Assembly: GCA_963662175.1 (NCBI GenBank)
Contig: OY759214.1
Coordinates: 13,454,001-13,518,000 of the forward strand
DNA length: 64,000 nucleotides
Direction: 5' to 3'
Source: Aradus depressus
Taxonomy: Eukaryota > Arthropoda > Insecta > Hemiptera > Aradidae
Shown: in pieces, positions 1 through 9,479 of the stretch
Position numbering within the stretch: the stretch's first letter is position 1
Layout: each line of letters opens with the position of its first letter
Program-made: the position numbers and the translations under genes
Notes under the pieces: generated by a model
Database searches by the model: none
What the model was told of the DNA's origin: nothing
Seen by the model: only the letters and a program-made list of their open reading frames with translations

Positions 1-1
1 G

Positions 2-484
2 CTGTCCGTTGTTGTTTGACACTCTGCAACCCCAGAAAGGATGTTTGCTGTTTAAGTCGCCAAGGAGAATTGTGGGATGTCCTGTAAAAATATTTTGTAA
101 ATCCGTATGTATTAGTCTACAACTGGGACGCTGATATGCAGAAAATATGAATACGCTGGGGTGATTTTTTAAAAACACTTCAATGCCGATGGCTTCAAGG
201 TTTGTGAGAGTGGGGGACAATATTTCATTATGTTTTGTGCTTTTTTTTATGCATATAGCTACTCCCCCAGATGCCACTCGAGCTTGTCGGTCAGTTCTGT
301 ACGTTGTATAGCCTGTTAGTGAGAATTTGTCAGTCGGTGCTAGGTGAGTCTCAGTGATGCATACTATGTCAATATTATGTCGAGTTACGAAGTCCAAGAG
401 TGTATTTCTTTTCTGTTTGAGTCCATTTGCATTCCAATTTAGCAGGGTGAATTCGTGGATGTTTGTGTATCTAGGGTTGGTCAT
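2..484 (-). CDS. LINE ORF2, endonuclease domain, partial (runs off window)
   Basis: Read by hand from the ATG at 484-482, this frame stays open for 161 codons to the window edge. It shows the apurinic/apyrimidinic-like endonuclease signature of Jockey-clade ORF2: NWNANGL near the N-terminus (about residues 16-22), the catalytic-Glu motif CITETHL (about residues 42-48), YRTDR, a GGVAI strand, and ILLGDLNSKHPFWGC near residue 145, which carries the GDLN active-site motif. In this family the domain nicks target DNA to prime reverse transcription. The ATG overlaps the ORF1 stop by 14 bp in a different frame, suggesting reinitiation or coupled translation. Reverse transcriptase should follow outside the window. 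Confidence 0.85.
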   Translation of the reverse strand, partial: MTNPRYTNIHEFTLLNWNANGLKQKRNTLLDFVTRHNIDIVCITETHLAPTDKFSLTGYTTYRTDRQARVASGGVAICIKKSTKHNEILSPTLTNLEAIGIEVFLKNHPSVFIFSAYQRPSCRLIHTDLQNIFTGHPTILLGDLNSKHPFWGCRVSNNNGQ

Positions 485-1814
485 AGGAATTGTTGAGGAA
501 TTTTGTGAAAAATTGTGTGATAAAGTTCTTGATGTGTGAGATAAAAGGTGCAATAATTTTAGGGATGATTTCAGATAGAATGGAGGTGAGCGAAGAGAGG
601 GGGTCCTGTTGTGAGGCTGCGCTGGGTGGCGGGGCTCGGCGAGGTAGGGGCTGGGATGGAAGGTCGCCTCTGGAGCTGGTAAGAACCTCGGCATAAGAGA
701 CAGGGGGCTGTCCCTGGTAGTTTTTCACGGGTTTATTGTGAAACTGCGTTGTACGTTTAGAGTCTTGGATTTTTGCCAAATAGCGACATTGGCTATAGTT
801 GGCGGTATGGTTCTCACTGCAGTTGGCACATTTTGCAGCAGCCGATACAGCCTCAGGGCAATTGACTGTCTTATGTCCTCCTGCGCATTTCAAACATTTA
901 GGGTCGAGGTGGCAAAAATTTTTAGTATGCCCATAGAGCTGACAATTGTGACATTGGGGGATCCTTTGAGACTTTCTCCTCGGTTCTACTGAAACAATGC
1001 TATAGTGGAGGTTGGTTAATTTAAAAATATTTTTTCCTGATGGGGTGTTATCTAATTCGACTGCACAAAGTGGGGTTGGATTTTTCTCTCTGGTAAGCAG
1101 CCTAGTCACTTTGAGAACGGGAAAGTTAGGTGTGAGTTCTGTCAGGATTTCTTCGACAGTGAGTGAGTAGGGGACGCCTCTAATAACTACGGAGAGCTTT
1201 TTTTCGTCTGGGTTTAAAAAAGTGAAATATTTTACGTTTGTCGTGTCATAGAATTTTGTTAATTTTCTGTAGTCGTCTATGTTAGTAAGTTGGATTTTAA
1301 CTTTCTGTCGGCATTGTTGAGTGGTGAATGTTGAAGTAGCGACTTCCTGTATATCTTTAATTATCTGCTGGTAGTTTTCCGCGTCGCAGAGGAAAATTGG
1401 AGGTATTTTGATTTTGGGTGCAGGATTTAAGTTTAGTTGGTTATTGTCGGCAGGGAGAGTGTCCAAGGGTGCGTAACGGTTTTGAGTGGTTATGGGGTTG
1501 GTGGTTAGTCTGTATCTGTTGTGGAGAGCGGCTGTGGCTGTAGTAGGTGTTGTGTTGCGTATAGTGGCTGTGCCATGTGTGTGGATGTCGGTCTCCATCG
1601 AGGCCAGGCTCGGCACTCTTCCTGATTTGGGTACTACTATTGTAAAGGGCTCACCTTCGGTCTCCTCTCCACAAAGGGATGCACATTCGTCCGCCCAAGA
1701 TTGTTTCAGGATAGCTGGAATTGAGTTTAATGATTGTGGGCTTCCTCTGTCCTTCTCCATCGTGGTTTTCATTCTTGTTCGTAAGGACGGCTTTAGTTTT
1801 ACATTTTGAGTCAT
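471..1814 (-). CDS. LINE ORF1, Gag-like zinc-knuckle protein (Jockey type)
   Basis: An open frame of 447 codons. The C-terminal half has a PRE_C2HC-like region followed by three cysteine/histidine knuckles in series: C-x2-C-x4-H-x4-C (starting CHNCQLYGH), C-x2-C-x3-H-x4-C (CLKCAGGH) and C-x2-C-x3-H-x6-C (CANCSENH). This arrangement is typical of ORF1 proteins of Jockey-clade elements, which bind element RNA and form ribonucleoprotein particles. The N-terminal 150 residues are low in recognisable motifs. The tail is rich in proline and serine. No frameshift or internal stop is seen, so the frame appears intact. Confidence 0.88.
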   Translation of the reverse strand: MTQNVKLKPSLRTRMKTTMEKDRGSPQSLNSIPAILKQSWADECASLCGEETEGEPFTIVVPKSGRVPSLASMETDIHTHGTATIRNTTPTTATAALHNRYRLTTNPITTQNRYAPLDTLPADNNQLNLNPAPKIKIPPIFLCDAENYQQIIKDIQEVATSTFTTQQCRQKVKIQLTNIDDYRKLTKFYDTTNVKYFTFLNPDEKKLSVVIRGVPYSLTVEEILTELTPNFPVLKVTRLLTREKNPTPLCAVELDNTPSGKNIFKLTNLHYSIVSVEPRRKSQRIPQCHNCQLYGHTKNFCHLDPKCLKCAGGHKTVNCPEAVSAAAKCANCSENHTANYSQCRYLAKIQDSKRTTQFHNKPVKNYQGQPPVSYAEVLTSSRGDLPSQPLPRRAPPPSAASQQDPLSSLTSILSEIIPKIIAPFISHIKNFITQFFTKFLNNSYDQP

Positions 1815-2000
1815 GAAAAAACTGTTAAAAAGTATTTAAAATTACTTTAAAATGAATATTTTTAAGAGCATGAATTTTGGTTATGTTTTTGTTTGAAGCC
1901 CGAACAGCTGATCTCGAAAATAGTTTTTAAGTTCAACGTTTTTAGCATATCTGCCTCTATATATAATATTGATAAAGCATCGAGCCTTATGTTATCGAAT
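1815..2000. other. Flank between LINE ORF1 and the LTR element
   Basis: AT-rich sequence that may include the LINE 5' UTR. The last five bases (1996-2000, CGAAT) are the left copy of the target-site duplication of the adjoining LTR retrotransposon. Confidence 0.5.
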
Positions 2001-2160
2001 TGTTTTGAATCAATGAAAGACCGATTCTTGTTAGTTCACAGAAATAGAAATAAACACAACCAATATTATTTTCAACTCAACTGTTAATATATTTTCTAAT
2101 ATTTTACTTGTCACCTGTAACCTTTTTCCAATGCCATCTACATAACATACATACATCACA
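2001..2160 (-). repeat. 3' LTR of the Ty3/Gypsy element
   Basis: 160 bp, matching 6544-6703 except for one base. Immediately next to it, at 2161-2171, the minus strand reads GAAGGGGAAGA, a purine run that fits the polypurine tract used to prime plus-strand synthesis. Confidence 0.93.
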
Positions 2161-2171
2161 TCTTCCCCTTC
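2161..2171 (-). other. Polypurine tract of the LTR element
   Basis: On the minus strand an 11-base purine run (GAAGGGGAAGA) directly precedes the LTR start TGTGATG. Confidence 0.75.
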
Positions 2172-2238
2172 AGTTAATAATGCACCTGAAACAAACGAGT
2201 TCCCTAATAACAAAAGAACACTTAAAACACTATGACTT

Positions 2239-2944
2239 TCACAAATCCAACTTCTGCGGTGGCTGCACTCTTCTTCCACTCCTAGTTCTTATATCCCTGG
2301 GGTTGCTTTCTTCCTGCCCATCTTGTCCAGTTACGTCATTTTCGCCGCCCTTACTAACAACTTTAGATTGTTTTAACTGACTACTGTTTCGTCGGAAAAC
2401 TGCACCATTTTCAGTCTTAATTAAGAAGGATCTTGGTGTTTCATATTTTCCGATCACTTTAGCCGGCTCCCACGTTTTATTAAACACCACCACATTGTCT
2501 CCTTCCGTAAATACATCTCCTTCTTTCGCACTCTTGTCATAGTGATACTTTGACATATTTTGCCTCCTCCGTTTCTCTTCTGAGAAGGATTTTGGCAAGA
2601 AAGTAGGATAAAGATTCATTTTTGACACCGGTAATAACGACCTTAATTTTCTACTCATCAGTATTTCCGCTGGACTAGCTGACATCCCTGCCACTGGTGT
2701 ATTGTGATGTTCCAGCAAGGCCAGTTCAAATGGCGTGCCAGACTCATAACTTTTAGCCATAAGTTTCTTAGCAATTCCTACTGCCTTTTCGGCAAACCGT
2801 TTGACTTCGGGTATCTAGGGCTAGATGTTTTTACTTCTATCTCCCATGCAGAAGCAAACTTCATACATTCTACCGAAGAGAAAGGCATATTATCTGATAT
2901 TAATACCTTAGGTATTCCGTGAGTACAAAATATTGCTCTTAAGG
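2239..2944 (-). pseudogene. Integrase, catalytic 3' part and C-terminal domain (broken)
   Basis: The piece beside the SINE (about 2778-2930) carries the LISDN stretch that supplies the second catalytic Asp of the integrase DDE triad, then SPRYPKSNG from the region normally holding the catalytic Glu. That frame stops at about 2778. The downstream segment, 2239-2760, is in another frame and gives a C-terminal domain (SPAEILMSRKLRS, YDKSA, TRSGRRVQPP) typical of Gypsy integrases. A one-base change in 2785-2797 explains the shift. The part before the SINE is at 3308-4052. The protein cannot be made from this copy. Confidence 0.88.
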
Positions 2945-3293
2945 TTTGGTTTGGTTTGGTTTTATGACTCATGCCCGGGCTTTAACTACGAGGTCATATC
3001 GCCTACTACCAGAGCGCTCTTTCGTCACTCTGGTGGACATGAGCCCGACTCTACTGTGGGAGTCCTAAATTTTGCCTACCCTAAATTTTTATTCATCTAG
3101 GGTAGGGGTCTTTAACGAGTACCTGACATCGTACAGGCTCGGGACCATCGCTTAACGTCCCATCCGAAGGACGGCGTGCTTAAGTTTATTTTACCTCCCA
3201 GATAAAATAAACTAAGGGCCTCGGTCGGGCTACGAACCCACGACCTTGAGCTCAGAAGTCAAGCACGCTTACCACTGAGCTACCGGCGCCCTC
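2945..3293 (-). mobile_element. tRNA-derived SINE (family A), complete, inside the integrase gene
   Basis: A complete SINE on the minus strand with perfect 14-bp target duplications TATTGCTCTTAAGG at 2931-2944 and 3294-3307. Its 5' end has an RNA polymerase III A box (reverse complement of CCACTGAGCTA at 3272-3282) and a B-box-like region around 3227-3239. The body holds the CCTTCGGATGGGACGTTAAG block found in all family members here. The 3' tail is a short (AACC)n array. Duplications of this length fit LINE-driven target-primed insertion. It splits the integrase reading frame exactly. Confidence 0.95.
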
Positions 3294-3307
3294 TATTGCT
3301 CTTAAGG

Positions 3308-4052
3308 CCCTAACTACTTCACTGGCCGTTTTCCCTTTCAGCTTTGCTACATCTATCCATGTAGATAAATAATCAACCACTACTAAGTAGGAATTTCCAC
3401 CAAACTCAAATATATCGGTACCTACCTTTTCGTACGGTAAATCTGGTATGACATGCGGCAGAAGCGGTTCCTTCACTTTTTTATAAGCGAATTTTTCACA
3501 TATGCGGCAGCGAATAATGTGATTTTCAATGTCAGTGCACATATTGGGCCAATAAAATATTTGTCTCGCCCTGGCTTTAGTTTTAGAAATGCCGAAATGC
3601 CCTTGGTGAAGTTTAATAAGCATTTCTTGTCTTAATCCTGTTGGCACGATCAACTTCTCATTTAGAAAGACTAGTCCATTGGACACATGTATATCATTTT
3701 TCATTTTATAATACCACTTAGCCGCATCCGACACCTGTTTCGACACTGGCCATCCTTCGTAGAAATACTTCACCACTTCTTTCAGAACCTTGTCTTGCAT
3801 AGTTTGTTCTCTAAATTGCTTCTTCCTTACCTCACTTATCTGTAAATACAAATCATTAGGCGTAAAATCCAGCAAGTCCGTGCTCGTTATCGAGTGGACG
3901 TTTTCGAGTAGCACCTGTTCGCTCAGAGGGGACGATTCTTTGTTGTCTGTATTAAAATTTCTGGACAAAGTGTCAGAAATATACATTTCTTTCCCTGCTA
4001 CGTGACATAGCCTTAATTTATATTTGACTAATTTTAACGCCATGCGTTGCAA
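3308..4052 (-). pseudogene. Integrase, zinc-binding and catalytic 5' part (interrupted by SINE)
   Basis: This frame begins just after a stop codon at 4053-4055. Its first part is the tether between RNase H and integrase (VAGKEMYISDTLSR, the usual end of RNase H). It continues into the HHCC zinc-binding domain (HQGHFGISKTKARARQIFYW, then CRICEKF) and the catalytic core beginning GTDIF, whose Asp is the first of the DDE triad. The frame runs into the SINE boundary at 3307. Integrase would join element cDNA to host DNA. Confidence 0.9.
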
Positions 4053-4418
4053 TCAATTCGACCCAATCTTCGCAATATTTTTCTTTAGTAGTGATACTAG
4101 AGGTAAGTGATCAGTCTTGACATTTATTTCTCTACCGTATATAAAAATGTGAAATTTTTCCGTGGCAAACACCAAGGCTAACAGTTCTTTTTCGATCTGC
4201 CCATAACGGGTTTCAGCGTCTGTCAATGCCCTGGACGCATAACTGACGGGCTGATTGTTTTGCATTAGACAGCATCCTATAGCGGATTGAGACGCGTCGC
4301 ATTCTATTGTTATTTCCTGACTGTTATCAAAATTTCTTAGTACTGGCGCTCTCGCAATTATATTTTTAATTTTTTTCGAAAACCAGAGTGTGCTCTCTGC
4401 TCCACCCCCAACAAACAT
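4053..4418 (-). pseudogene. RNase H domain of the Ty3/Gypsy polyprotein
   Basis: The segment contains IECDASQSAIG with the first RNase H Asp, SRALTDAETRYGQIEKELLA with the catalytic Glu, and KTDHLPL with the second Asp, in the order of the Gypsy RNase H. It would degrade the RNA strand of RNA-DNA hybrids. It is shifted in frame relative to the preceding reverse transcriptase, the change lying in a run of seven T at 4370-4376 on the plus strand. It ends at an in-frame TGA (4053-4055), after which the same frame continues into integrase. Confidence 0.9.
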
Positions 4419-6519
4419 CCTTTTTTAGTAACTCTCTAAATGGTGCAGTTAACTCAGCAAAATCTTTTATGAACGATCGCAGGTAGTTTAAAACACCTAA
4501 TATTTGCTGTAATTCTTTAACATTCTTTGGATCATTTAATTCTTTAATTGCCTCGACTCTTTGGGGGTCCACCCGCAGACCCTCCTTATTAAATATGATA
4601 CCCAAAAACCGTACTTCATTTTTCTTATATTGTACTTTACCACTATTAAATTTAACGTTAAGTTTCCTGGCTCTCTCCAGTACCTTATTAACAATGTCAT
4701 CGTGTTCTCTCTCTGAATGCGCTGATATTAACAAATCATCCATGTATACTACCACCCCAGGAATGTCACCAAAATTATTCGAGTTAACCCTGTGAAACTC
4801 CTCGGGTGCACTGGAGACACCAAAAGGAAGCCTCAGGAACTTATACACACCAAAAGGGGTGGCGAACCCACAGGCGTTGGACGATTCTTCATCGAGTTTA
4901 ATATTATAAAATCCATCTCTCAGATCCAACACATTGAAAATCGACTTACCACTTAACTGAGCTGTAACTTCAGACACGGACGGCAATAGCGCTGGGACTC
5001 TAACTATTGCTTCGTTAAGTTCTCGAGGGTCGATACATAACCTCAACGAGCCGTCCTTTTTCTCTACTATCACGAGATTACTGATCCAAGAAGCCTCCCC
5101 CTTCGCCTTGGTGATAATACCCTGCTTCTCGAGCTCATTGAGTTTGTCTAGAAGTCTACTCTTCACTGAAAGAGGGACCCGTCGGGGTGGCTTTATTACT
5201 GGAACAACCTCCTTTCTAATTTTAAGATGACATACGTAGTCTTTTAGTAGGCCCTGACCTGTAAACAAATCACCATATTTCTTTATTAGGTCATTTTTCG
5301 TCTCAGCTTCACAGAGCGCATCGATTCGTCTTATTAATCCTAACGACCTACAAGCATCGAGGCCTAAGATAGGTTTAAATTTCCTGCTATTCGAGTCACA
5401 AATTACAAACCTGAAGTGCTGAGGATCATGAGTATGGTTAATCTTACATTGTAGTGTAATTTCTCCAATTGGGACGATTTGCCTGCCGCCAAAAACTTCC
5501 AAAATCACATCAGTCTTGTGGATTCTATTAATTTTTAGAAGTTGCAAGAGATTTGAAGGTAGAACATTGACGTCAGACCCGCAATCCAGTTTAAATTTGA
5601 CTCTGTAACATGAATTAATGATTAAATCTTTACTCCATTCTTTACACTTATCCAAATTACTACCAACAGCATCGATATGTAGGACATCATCATCGTTATC
5701 ACTATAGTGGTCTGTACTTATAGTTTTAATTTCCTTAACGGTACATCCCACAGCGAAATGATTCCTCTTGCCACATTTTGCACACACCTTGCCATAAGCT
5801 GGGCAACTCCTCACTTTATGCCTTCTGTTGCACTTTTTGCACAAATAAATAGTAGTATCATTTTCGTTAATATTATGAGAATCCCTTCCACCTGGATTTT
5901 TATAAGGAAAACGACCTTTGTTATTTTTATAGTTACTAAATTCGGCCTTACCTTGTTTAATTTCATCTATTTGAATCTGACCTTGCATATTCTTTACTTG
6001 TTGCCTACTTATTTCAGCTGCTTTAATAAAATCTATCACTTTGTTTAAGTCGATGTCCGATTGTCGTAATATTCTTTCTTGTAGGTCCTCTGCTTGTAAG
6101 TGAAGTACAAGTTGATCACGAATTAGGTTTTCTTCTTGATCACCGAATTCACAGTTTGACGCTAATGTCTTCAGTTGGGTGACATAATTTTCTAACGATT
6201 GCCCCTCAAGCCTGGTGCACTTAAAAAATTTGTGCCTTTCATAAATGATATTTTTCCTTACCTTGCAATAAGCCTCAAATTTTCGAACAATGTCGTCAAA
6301 ATTATTTTTGTCCTCTGTAGTGGAAAATTTGAACGTATTATAAATCTCCTCGCCTTCATCACCGATTAAATTTTAAAAAATAGCCGCTTTTACCTTGGAG
6401 CTTTTGGAAGTTTTTTCCGTGGCTATTAAATAATTTGTCAATTTATTGTACCATTTTGACCAATTTTGCTCCAAATTTCCGGAAAAACTCAATTCTCGAG
6501 GTGGTTTAAAATCACCCAT
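4366..6519 (-). pseudogene. gag-protease-reverse transcriptase frame, with a premature stop in gag
   Basis: One reading frame from an ATG at 6519-6517 to a stop at 4366, interrupted by a TAA at 6375-6373 after 48 codons. Gag has the NWSKWYNKL-type start seen in Mag-like elements, then a zinc-knuckle region (CKKCNRRHK, CAKCGKRNHFAVGC). A protease-like segment follows (KLDCGSDVNVLP); the usual Asp-Ser/Thr-Gly triplet reads Asp-Cys-Gly here, which may impair cleavage. Reverse transcriptase is well preserved: EKKDGSLRLCIDPRELN, VLDLRDGFYNI, LPFGVSSAPEEF and the catalytic VVYMDDLLI. The frame is lost at the T run 4370-4376. The part below 6039 is open on its own. Confidence 0.9.
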
Positions 6520-6523
6520 CTTA

Positions 6524-6543
6524 ATACCCCACACCTGACACCA
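6524..6543 (-). other. Primer-binding site of the LTR element
   Basis: Directly after the 5' LTR, the minus strand reads TGGTGTCAGGTGTGGGGTAT. It starts with TGG, the complement of a tRNA CCA end. The priming tRNA was not assigned. Confidence 0.7.
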
Positions 6544-6703
6544 TGTTTTGAATCAATGAAAGACCGATTCTTATTAGTTCACAGAAATAGAAATAAACAC
6601 AACCAATATTATTTTCAACTCAACTGTTAATATATTTTCTAATATTTTACTTGTCACCTGTAACCTTTTTCCAATGCCATCTACATAACATACATACATC
6701 ACA
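6544..6703 (-). repeat. 5' LTR of the Ty3/Gypsy element
   Basis: 160-bp copy of the LTR at 2001-2160. The right target duplication CGAAT follows at 6704-6708. Confidence 0.93.
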
Positions 6704-6816
6704 CGAATATTAATAATCTATTATTTTTTTGCAAGTTATCTTTCTATGCATTTATTAATAACACAATTACTTCTACTCTTGATGATATTTATAGATGTAA
6801 TAAAAATATATACATA

Positions 6817-7628
6817 CAGTTGACTCGCGATAGTCCGACACTACGGGACCGCGGGGTTGTCGGATTACCAAAAATGTCGGATTACCAAAGGTTGGCTCTA
6901 TTTAATTGAATTTGCAGAGTATAAGTTTGGAAAATTGATTTAAAAAAATCTGTGATGGTCTTCTGTTTCTTTTTACGCATACAATGAGTCATAGCCTTTT
7001 CTTGAATGTCTTTTAAAATGAACACATTGTTCACGTCAAGCTCACGTTCCTCGCACCAGCGTATTAAAGTGTTAGCAGCCGACATAGCTTCATCACAAGT
7101 GACTGTATATTTCGTCTCCACGGCCTCCTCGATTATGTCGTCTTGTGTATCAGATGTTACTTCTTGCACTATCTCTTCATCCGTTAAGTCAGCGCCCAGG
7201 TTGTCGTCTAAGACCCATCTTCTTAATTCTTCCGATGATTCTTGTGGAATATTTATATCATCGCAGTGTCAGTGTATCCTCCACAACATTGTTTGTGACT
7301 TGATATGTTTCGTCATGCGGTCATGCCTCTTAATAATTTCCCATTTTTCAGGAAGAGTTAATGTTTTATGCTTACGTTTATTGCTTCCACTTGTACTTGC
7401 CATCACACTTAATGATAAAAAACGTAGGGTTGACTGTAATAATATCTCAAATAGAGCAACTGCACACTCATGTTATTGCTACTGAACACAGCGAGGAACT
7501 AACGGCGATACGTAAGATACGACGATCCTGTGAATCACAATACAAACTAGACCGATGACTCATATGGCGCGGCGTCAGACTACCGAGCGTGTCGGACTGT
7601 AAAGTGTCGGACTATCGCGAGTCAACTG
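6817..7628 (-). mobile_element. Tigger/pogo DNA transposon, internally deleted
   Basis: Terminal inverted repeats of about 25 bp start CAGTTGACTCGCGATAGTCC at 6817 and end with its complement at 7628. The element is flanked by TA (6815-6816 and 7629-7630), the target site of the Tc1/mariner/pogo superfamily. Subterminal GTCGGATTACC-type repeats lie inside the left end and related copies inside the right end. It is 812 bp, far shorter than an autonomous element of about 2-3 kb, and retains both ends of a transposase gene. Confidence 0.93.
6882..7403 (-). pseudogene. pogo/Tigger transposase remnant: N-terminal HTH and C-terminal tail with PIP box
   Basis: From the ATG at 7403-7401 the minus strand reads a basic start (SNKRKHKTLTLPEKWEIIKR) resembling the N-terminal helix-turn-helix of pogo/CENP-B-like transposases. 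The frame breaks near 7270-7300. From about 7262 a second frame runs to 6882, with the acidic LTDEEIV and LIRWCEER segments found at the transposase C-terminus. It ends in KKKQKTITDFFKSIF, where Q-x-x-I-x-x-F-F (6942-6965) is a perfect PCNA-interacting (PIP) box as known for Drosophila pogo. The CENP-B DNA-binding part and the DDE catalytic domain are absent, so this copy cannot transpose itself. Confidence 0.85.
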
Positions 7629-7665
7629 TATGTAGACCCATATTTTTATCTAGAACTCAAATAAT

Positions 7666-7740
7666 AGAATAGCCGAGCGGGTTAAGGCGGAGGTTTAAGT
7701 TGTGTACGCGCTAACGGTCGTAGGTTCGAATCTCCTCAAA
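7666..7740 (+). repeat. tRNA(Ser/Leu)-like sequence, probably a SINE head or tRNA pseudogene
   Basis: AGCCGAGCGGGTTAAGGCG matches an RNA polymerase III A box of the class II tRNA type, and GGTTCGAATCTCC is a good B box. The two flanks do not pair as an acceptor stem and no plausible anticodon arm is evident, so it is not a working tRNA. It may be the head of the repeat that follows at 7850-8370. Confidence 0.55.
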
Positions 7741-8520
7741 AATTTATTTCAAATTCATAGTTGAATTCAATTTAAAAAAAAATAAATTAATAATAAAAAA
7801 AGTGAAATTTATTCATATATATAATATAAATAATTAAAACTCCTTTTTTTTTTACAACCTATAGGTCCTGATTTACTTCGAGTAAGTCCCTATTAGTTCC
7901 ATAAATTAGGCTGTTCTCGTAAGGAACGAAGTTGAATGTGCGTTACCTTTCTAACTAGGATCTTATAGGGTTATCACATTCAGACCTTATTAGGACTGAG
8001 TTCAGAACTCGGTTGTCCTAATTAAAACTTTATGAAAAACGAACCTAAATTTCTAGTCGGGTCATTGCTCTAGTCAATTTAAACGCGCGGGTTTTCAAAC
8101 AGCCTTGCCTTTCATGTGCTAGCAAATATTTTTTCGATGATGTTTATGGTGCCCCCCGAGACGTGATGCCCTAAGCAATTGCTTAATTTGCTTATGGGCT
8201 AATCCGGAACTGCTACTGGAGCACAAATCAAAGACACATAGGGGATCCAGACTTCTTTACGGACTTGCCTTCTGATGTAGAAAGAGGAGAATTGTACCAC
8301 AGATAGATAACTAAGGTCGGTTCTAAACACCGCTATGACACTGACACACTTCTTTCATCCTCGTCCTCTGACGCAATTCAGACAGGATACTCTATATAGG
8401 CAAGTTCGTAGATTGATTCATTTTACCAGTACGATCCATTGAGAAAAGACATTTTCAAACTGTGAGCTGGTTACAACATACAATTCTTCAGTTATCTTAT
8501 CCGTCCTTCGGTTGATGGAT
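7741..8520. repeat. Interspersed repeat body, unclassified
   Basis: No gene seen. The section at about 8270-8365 matches 10670-10775 (shared blocks include ACTAAGGTCGG and ATGACACTGACACACTT), so it belongs to a dispersed repeat. It may be the body of a SINE whose head is at 7666. Confidence 0.45.
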
Positions 8521-9115
8521 GATAAAAAATAAATCTGAAATTATTTTATTTTAATATTGTAAAAATTTGTATTTTAAACTTATACTATTTGTCAATAAAA
8601 TATTTCAAGTTCAAAAAAAAAAACTAGGAAATTAAGTAGTTTTTTCATTTTGAGTTCTGAATTACAACTGAGTTTTAATTACCAAAACAAAATGTAGAAA
8701 GATAGACTTGTGAGTGTTTCTTCTATGTTTATTATTTCGGAGTTTTCAAGTAAACAATGCAGTGGGGTTGGGGAGATCGACCTTGAAATACCGGTAAAAT
8801 GTTGTGTTCAATCCGCCCCGCGCCCGGACCCCCAGTACATATTTCGTATTTTTCTGTTTCTGTTTCATCTGCTCATCCAATTTTGATTCTGAAAAAAGAT
8901 TTGAACTCTTTGAACCGTCTACTTTCGTCGCCGTACCTGTAATTTTCAAAAAAAGAAAAAGATAACATGTAAAAAAAAAATAAACATTTTTCAAAAAAAA
9001 AACCGAGTGTCATATCAAACTACATTAATTTGGAGTACAAAAGAAAAAAAATTGTTTTAAAAGTTAAGCCGTTTAGCGAAAATACCTTTAATACTTTTCA
9101 TTAAATTTAGAGCGC
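8521..9115. other. AT-rich intergenic sequence
   Basis: Many A and T runs. The 82-codon frame at 8746-8994 has no recognisable domain and is treated as chance. Nothing else is seen. Confidence 0.5.
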
Positions 9116-9117
9116 AA

Positions 9118-9357
9118 CGTAGTGGCCGTGCTGAGAACTAAAACCGGCACATTTAACCATAAGCGATAGAGTTTGTGCGATGTCAGGTACTCGTTAAAGA
9201 TTTATCTCTATCCTAGATAACAAAACCTGAGTAGGCAAAATTTAGGCCCACAGTAGAGACGGGCTTAAGTCCACCAAAGCGACGAAAGAACTACATTTCT
9301 CTGGTAGTAGGCGATATGAGCTCGTAGTTAAAGCCCGGGTATGAACCATAATAACTA
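9118..9357 (+). mobile_element. SINE family A, degraded and 5' truncated
   Basis: It matches the SINE body and 3' part with substitutions: AAGCGATAG, GATGTCAGGTACTCGTTAAAG, GTAGGCAAAATTTAGG, GGTAGTAGGCGATATGA and AAAGCCCGGG in order. The tRNA head is missing. Confidence 0.85.
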
Positions 9358-9479
9358 AGTGGATGGTGATCGGATTCGGATCATACTCTGCACTTTTCTT
9401 CTAGAAAGGTGTAACAGATAAGGATACTTAACGTCCACCGTCTATGGACCCTCATTTTACTTTCCCAGTTATATAATAA

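Larger units (their letters stand above)
1..1814 (-). mobile_element. Jockey-like non-LTR retrotransposon (LINE), 5' part
   Basis: A minus-strand LINE runs off the left edge of the window. ORF1 (471-1814) encodes a zinc-knuckle nucleic-acid-binding protein, and ORF2 (from 484 leftwards) begins with an endonuclease domain. The two frames overlap by 14 bp, as is common in Jockey and I-type elements. The 5' UTR probably continues above 1814, but its end is not visible because an LTR retrotransposon sits at 2001. Reverse transcriptase and the 3' end would lie outside the window. Both visible frames are open, so the copy could be fairly young. Confidence 0.85.
2001..6703 (-). mobile_element. Ty3/Gypsy LTR retrotransposon, Mag-like, full length but defective
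   Basis: Two 160-bp LTRs (2001-2160 and 6544-6703) differ at one visible position (G/A within GATTCTTG/ATT). The element is flanked by the 5-bp duplication CGAAT (1996-2000 and 6704-6708). Read on the minus strand the LTR begins TGTGATG and ends AAAACA. Domain order is gag, zinc knuckles, protease, reverse transcriptase, RNase H and integrase, which is the Ty3/Gypsy order; the gag and knuckle layout suggests the Mag clade. Defects are an in-frame stop in gag, a frameshift between RT and RNase H, a stop between RNase H and integrase, a frameshift in the integrase C-terminal part, and a SINE at 2945-3293. Without the SINE and its second target-site copy the element is about 4.34 kb. Confidence 0.93.

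Noticed and set aside
7666..7740. Functional tRNA-Ser or tRNA-Leu gene
   Set aside because: A and B boxes are present but the acceptor ends do not pair and no anticodon arm is clear; it is more likely SINE- or pseudogene-derived.
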